Positions 58,983-64,000 of a stretch of DNA of 64,000 nt are shown here, in pieces. The stretch is from assembly GCA_023935145.1 (NCBI GenBank), contig CM043705.1, positions 53,547,584-53,611,583 on the forward strand, read 5' to 3'. Under the pieces are notes generated by a model. It was not told the origin of the DNA and did no database searches. It was given only the letters and a program-made list of their open reading frames with translations. How positions within the stretch are numbered: position 1 is the first letter of the stretch; every line of letters starts with the position of its first letter. The position numbers were made by a program, and so were the translations under genes. The stretch is from Bretschneidera sinensis. Its lineage: Eukaryota > Streptophyta > Magnoliopsida > Brassicales > Akaniaceae.

Positions 58983-61130
58983 TTGTCCTCTATTCTTGAT
59001 AGCCAAACCCCCCACTCCATGCTTTTTCCTCGAGATGTTACCTTCTACTTACCTCCTCGTGTCTTTGGATCTATTTTTTTTGTTCATCAGATCCATCCAA
59101 GAGTTGACAAACTTGATCCCCGCTCTATAAAATGTATTTTGTTAGGTTATTCTCGTACACAGAAAGGTTATCGGTGTTATAGTCCCTATTTATAAAGGTA
59201 CATTGTCTATGCCGATGTTACTTTCTTTGAGTCTACTTCGTATTACTCTGAGTCTCATTTTATCTCAGATCTGGTTGATTTATTTCCTTGTCCATTACCT
59301 ATTCACATGCCCCTTACAAAGTCAGATCCTTCTCCATTAGTCTCTTCATCGTCTACTCCTCCATTGCAAGTTTATCCTCATCGTTCGCGACCTTCCGCCT
59401 CTACTGCTCCACCAATTACTTCCTCGTTGACAGATCCTGATTTTCCTTCATTATTTGAGGATGATTATCCTATTGCTCTTTGTAAAGGTAAACGTGTATG
59501 TACTGCTCATCCGATTGCTAATTTTGTGCCTTATGATTATTTATGTCCTTCATATGCTTCATTTATTGCTTCAAACTCTTCTGTCTCTATTCTTAAGTCC
59601 ATTACAGAACTCTTGTCTCATTCTGGGTGGAAATTCGTTATGGATGAAGAGATACATTCCTTAAGTACTAATGATACAAGGGACTTGATTCCTCTTCCAT
59701 CTGGAAAATCTGTTGTTGGTTGTCATTGGATCTATACTGTAAAGGTTCATCTTGATGGTATTATTGACAGATTGAAAGCTCGCCCAGTAGCAAAAAGGGT
59801 TACACAGGTGTATGGTATTGACTATGCTGAGATATTCTCTCCGGTGGCTAAAATTACGTCTGTTCATGTGTTTATCTCTCTAGCAGCTACTTTTGATTGG
59901 CCTCTACATTAGTTGGATGTGAAAAATGCATTTCTAAATGGTGATTTGCAAGAAGTATACATGGAGAAACCACCCGGATTTGTTGCTCAGGGGAAGTCTG
60001 GGTTAGTATGTCATTAAGGAAGTCTCTATATGGATTGAAATAATCTCCTCGAGTATAGTTTGGTCGGTTCAGTGAAGTAGTGATTAATTTTGGCCTCAAT
60101 AGATATGGTGTAGATCATTCTGTATTTTATAAACAAATTAAGGTAGGTAGGATATTGTTGATTGTATATGTGGATGATATTGTGATTACAGGAGATGATG
60201 AAGAAAGAATTCTAGCACTGAAACAATTCTTGAGTACTAAAATTTTAGATAAAGGATTTAGGACAATTGAGATATTTCTTGGGTATTGAGGTTGCAAGAT
60301 CTCGTCACAGTGTTTCTTTATCTCAGCATAAATATGTTCTTAATCGGTTGACTAATACTAGAATGTTAAGGTGTAAGCCTATAGATAGTCCTATGGATCC
60401 TAACACAAAACTTGCAGTTGATCAATGTGACTTATTATTTGATCTAGGGCAATATAGATGTTTGGTTGGAAAATTAAATTATTTGATTGTTACTAGACCT
60501 GATATTTCATTTGCAATAAGTGTGGTTAGTTAATTTCTCGATGCTCTACGAACTAGTCATTGGGATGCTGTTATTCGAACTTTGAGATATCTTAAGAGTT
60601 CTCCTGGTCATGGTTTACTTTATCAAAATCATGGTCATGCTCAAATTGAATGTTATATTGATGCAGATTGGACCGGCTCTCCATCTGATAAAAAGTTCAC
60701 TATTGGATATTGTGTATTTGTTGGGGGTAATTTAGTATCATGGAAAAGTAAGAAGCAAACTATGGTTGCTAGTTCTAGTGTTGAGTCCGAATATAGAGCA
60801 ATGATACATACTACATGTGAAATGGTTTGGCTAAAACAGTTGTTAGCAGAACTTAGGATTAACCAGTCAAGTTCTATGAGCTTGGTATGTGACATTCAAA
60901 TAGCTATTCATATTGCAAATAATCTAGTGTTTCATGAGAGAACTAAACATATTGCAGTTGATTGTCATGTTGTTCGGGAAAAGCTTTTACAAAATGTGAT
61001 CAGTACCAGACATGTGAAGTTCACAAATCAGTTACCATATTTATTTACTAAACCATTGGATGGTTCTCGAGTTAGATTTATTTGTAACAAATTGGATGCA
61101 TATGATATCTATGCTCAAACTTGAGGGAGG

Positions 61131-61303
61131 TGTTGCGAATCCTACTAGGATTCTTAATATGTGTTCTAGTAAACTTAAATCATATTAATTGTATCCTAAT
61201 CCTATTAGACTTAGTATTCATAAGTCTATATATTAAGTCGAATTGTATTCTTTTCATTCAATCAATAAAAGACAGACAATTTCTTTCACTCTTATTTTCA
61301 ACA
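61131..61303 (+). repeat. 3' LTR of Copia-2
   Basis: TGTTGCGAATCC...TCAACA, preceded by TTGAGGGAGG and followed by the ATCAC duplication. Confidence 0.92.
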
Positions 61304-61308
61304 ATCAC

Positions 61309-61956
61309 GATCATTAATTTTATTGTTTTAAACGTAAAAATATAAAAAAATAAAAATAAAAACTTCACTAACTTCATGTATTTATATAAGTTTTGCCCCA
61401 TTGTCCCACCCATTTTATATGCACATGTTTAGGGCATCAGTTTTATAAATTTTAGCAATCTAATTAGATTTCTTTCTCGTTTGTGAAAGGAAAATATACA
61501 CAAGACAAGATGTTACGGAGATCCTAACAGAGGAAAAACTTGAGCAACCTGGCACAAGAAAAGATTAAGCCTATGGCAAAGTTTTCATTCAATTTTTTCT
61601 TCCAGATGAATCAAACTTATAATTTCATAGCAATGTAATTTTGTTTCAGTTAACTTGTATTTTTCTTCTATTTGGTTATTCATTAAGGGCCTCTCTCTTT
61701 TTCTCTCCCTCTCAACTTTAAGCAGAGCTAATTTACTTAAGTACATAAGTGACTCATTGCTCAACAGCAGCTCATCTATTTTATCAATTACATTTGTAAA
61801 GCTAAATCAGTTGATGTTGTTGCAAAAAATTAATCATTTAATAAAACCATATAATTCAAGCACAAACATAAATGTCTGCAATGAAACTTCAATTTAGATT
61901 CCCAACAATCTCATAATGTGCCAACCACAGAAAAGGAAGCCTACATGTATTATCTT
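61309..61956. other. AT-rich spacer, no feature recognised
   Basis: No coding or repeat signal that I can support. Confidence 0.35.
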
Positions 61957-62120
61957 TTAGTAGTATTTATCAATTAAGGGAAACATCTCTCTGATTCTAC
62001 CACGGATTGCAGCTACATTAGCATAAAACTTGATCAGTGAATTATTGATTATTCTGCTCACCAGTTCCCCTATCCCCGCTGCAACAGTATAAATGTGGTA
62101 ACTTAACTCGACCACAACTC
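61957..62120 (-). other. Possible terminal exon of an unidentified gene
   Basis: The minus-strand frame after an acceptor-like TTGTTCAG reads GELVSRIINNSLIKFYANVA then AIRGRIREMFPLIDKYY and TAA at 61957-61959. Composition is protein-like and free of stops over about 54 codons, but no family was recognised and no upstream exon could be placed. It may be chance. Confidence 0.25.
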
Positions 62121-64000
62121 CTGAACAAGAGCAAGAGATAAGAGAAAGTTATGCATCAATGCATTTACATAATCCTGGGCAATATAAATTTGATAACAAA
62201 AGATACGAACATGAATGGATGGACAAATGAAATATAAATTTAGGGAGGTACTATGGGCACTCCACATGAGAGAATTTTTCTCTTGATGGGGAGTGCCAAA
62301 TTGCCAATAGCGCTACCGTAGGAGAGAAATAAGATTACTTTATTTCTTCCCAAGGTGCAAACGCATTAAATCAAACCAAGACGATAGAGTTCATAGAGGA
62401 AGTCCTTGAGAGCACACATTCATGGTAGTTTCTCTCCTTTGCAATTTGCAGTCCCTATAATGCACACACTAGATGGTGTACATAACTTCAACAGGTTTCT
62501 TCACTCTTCAGTGTACGCTTAACTCAATTTTCAATATTATTTCAACTATCACGATCTACTTAATCCTGATAAGAGATTTGTTAACCAAGAGGATTGTCAT
62601 GTTTGCAGACAGTAAACCAAACGTCACCCACAAAAAAAACCAAAAAGAACAGAGAAATATGAAATGTTCTTTAGCTACCAGAAACCAGACTTCTAAAAGA
62701 CTAATTACTACTGTTATAGATTCAAACAAAAGAAAATCATCTAGGAGTCAAATTTTCAAACAATATTCAATTGTTTGTTTGAAATGTAATGCCCATGCTA
62801 AACTTTGCCCAAGAGTGACTTAGAAATCTATATATCCAGAGCAAAGTGACCAATTCGTGAAGCGAGAGCGCGAAGGTGTTGTTTTTTAAAAGGCTGGCTA
62901 TATTGCCAAAGCTAAAATTGTTAAGGCCAGAGCAAATATTTTGAATTGACAAAATCGACCTCGTTAACAGTTAACACCAAACGCTCCCTCTCTCTCTTCT
63001 CTTATGCAGTCCTCCATTTTTTTTATTTTTTATTTTTGGTTACAGTCCCGCAGTTCATGTATACCATCAGATCATCAACATCTTCTCCACAAGCTCACCA
63101 ATCATCATCATGAAAACGGCCAGAACTCAAAACATGGTCCGAGAAGACGACATGGTGCTCGATCTTGTCACTGTCGACCTAAACTCTGAGGTCGATGGGT
63201 CTGGTGGTGGTGATCAATTGGTGCAGCGAGGTCTAGAGAATGGGGGTGTGAGAGGTGTTTGCGAGGAGAAAGGGCTGAAGTAGCAGAGATGGTGGTGCGG
63301 CAGTGAAATTTAGTGGAGGAAGGAAGCCTGATGTGTCTAACAGGCTGTTTGGATCTCTTTTGTAATTTGGGAGGGGATAACTTTTCCTTCAATTTTCTTT
63401 AATTAGTGAGTGGTGACATAGAGGATTGGGGAATCAGTGTCAAGGATTTGTGTGTGGTGTAGAAGATGGTGGTCTGTTAAGAGCCTTAAGTGGTTGTAGT
63501 GATTGCTTTTTTTTTTTTTGTGGTTACAGTGGATGATGATGGGTATTGTCAGGTATGGTGTGACTATGAGTTGAAAAAAGAATTGGATCGTAATAACCAG
63601 ATTTTAGAGGTTTCTAAAGTAATACAGTAGCTTGGAAAGAAATTTAAGCTATCACAAAAAAGTGATACTATGCTTGAAAAGAATTATGAATCATCTCAAA
63701 AACTTCTAACTTGCACACCAATTTACTGACCAAAAAGAGAAGGTTTCAAAGGATATAAAGATTGAAAGTTGGAGAAGAAAAAATATTGAAGTAGAAATTA
63801 AGAATTCATGTAGCTCTTGCTTGTAGTTAAGAGAGACCGCTTGTGTCTTTCCATTGCTAATTTAGATCAAAACCACAAATTAAGAGCCCAAATCCAGTTT
63901 TAAGCACTCAAATCCTTTGGGTATTAAACATTAATTTAGGTAATAGGCTGTTTAGTAAAGTCTAGGTGTTAAATATCAAAAAGCAAAAAAAAAGGTATGC
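62121..64000. other. Right end of the window, no gene recognised
   Basis: A 58-codon plus-strand frame from the ATG at about 63110 (MKTARTQNMVREDDMVLDLV) lies in less AT-rich sequence at 63000-63350. Around 63570-63800 broken frames read YELKKELDRNNQILEV and YESSQKLL, coiled-coil-like. Neither supports a gene call. Confidence 0.3.

Larger units (their letters stand above)
52970..61124 (+). pseudogene. Copia-2 gag-pol, decayed and interrupted twice
   Basis: Gag pieces from about 52990; zinc knuckle CTYCHRSEHTRETC at about 53686-53727; protease-like LNSAATDHLS near 53953 (Asp of the catalytic DSGA-type motif reads Asn); GAG-pre-integrase HYRFGHSSLEKLKKLVP; integrase FGFRYFITFLDDY up to the first solo LTR; integrase resumes at 55809 (FDLSVKILHSDNSREYF, HTSQQNGIA) and runs to the second solo LTR; then MLFPRDVTFYLPPRVFG, RT with GCHWIYTVKVHLDG, YVDDIVITGDD and FLGIEVARSRHSVSLSQHKY, and RNase H YIDADWTGSPSDKKFTIGY to the stop at 61122-61124. 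Stops and shifts occur at about 59195, 59910, 60015, 60265 and 60532. Confidence 0.92.
51961..61303 (+). mobile_element. Copia-2: full-length Ty1/Copia element with short LTRs and two nested solo LTRs
   Basis: LTRs 51961-52136 (176 bp) and 61131-61303 (173 bp); both end TTTTCAACA and share ATCCTACTAGGATTCTTAAT. Target duplication ATCAC (51956-51960 and 61304-61308). The primer site after the left LTR is TTGTATCAGAG, one base from the tRNA-iMet match; the purine tract TTGAGGGAGG precedes the right LTR. Gag then integrase, RT and RNase H is the Copia order. Removing the nested pieces (54575-55808 and 56151-58982) leaves about 5.3 kb, a normal Copia size. LTR divergence is visible, and the element is old enough to have taken two later insertions and many stops. 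Confidence 0.95.

Noticed and set aside
1..64000. Bacterial-type operons, CRISPR arrays or endogenous viral sequence
   Set aside because: None seen; all reverse-transcriptase sequence belongs to plant LTR retrotransposons or a LINE remnant.

Overview
The window reads as nuclear DNA of a eudicot angiosperm: genes split by short T-rich GT-AG introns, long AT-rich spacers, and plant families throughout (GT106 glycosyltransferase, PHO1 phosphate transporters, a GCK-domain protein, fragments of a KUP potassium transporter, a CIP7-like gene and cystathionine gamma-synthase). The species cannot be named from this. No bacterial, organellar, CRISPR, rRNA or complete tRNA sequence was seen.

Layout. 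1-5.3 kb: an 8-exon GT106 (RRT-like 'O-fucosyltransferase') gene, plus strand, apparently intact. 6.27-12.4 kb: a complete PIF/Harbinger DNA transposon bounded by TAA target duplications. Its Myb-like ORF1 and DDE transposase are both broken, and it carries the first coding exon of a KUP/HAK potassium transporter. 16.3-19.7 kb: a PHO1-like phosphate exporter pseudogene (copy A). 21.0-25.5 kb: a CIP7-like exon fragment, a worn Copia gag, a SINE with target duplications, and the second copy of a dispersed repeat also present at 14.1 kb. 26.9-35.9 kb: a full-length, young-looking Ty3/Gypsy chromovirus-type element (long LTRs, GAGAG target duplication, one gag-pol frame with four stops) inserted in a cluster of palindromic repeats. 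37.2-42.1 kb: an intact 13-exon PHO1-like gene (copy B, 802 residues by my exon model). 42.9 kb: a cystathionine gamma-synthase last-exon fragment. 43.7-44.3 kb: an intact single-exon GCK-domain gene, minus strand.

45.9-61.3 kb is a retrotransposon nest. A LINE-type RNase H reading frame is split by a Copia element (Copia-1), which is itself split by a Sirevirus-like solo LTR. Immediately after the LINE tail lies a second full-length Copia (Copia-2) whose pol holds two more solo LTRs. Each insertion is defined by TG...CA ends and 5-bp target duplications (GTAAT, ATTAT, ATCAC, ATTAT, CTGTC/TTGTC). 61.3-64 kb has no recognisable gene, only one weak candidate exon.

How it fits together. The functional genes are unrelated housekeeping or transport genes. 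The two PHO1 copies are a local duplication in which B stayed intact while A lost exons 5-6 and part of 7, gained a stop and frameshifts, and lost a splice acceptor. All exon, LTR and duplication coordinates were read by eye; functions rest on recognition of family motifs, with no database search.
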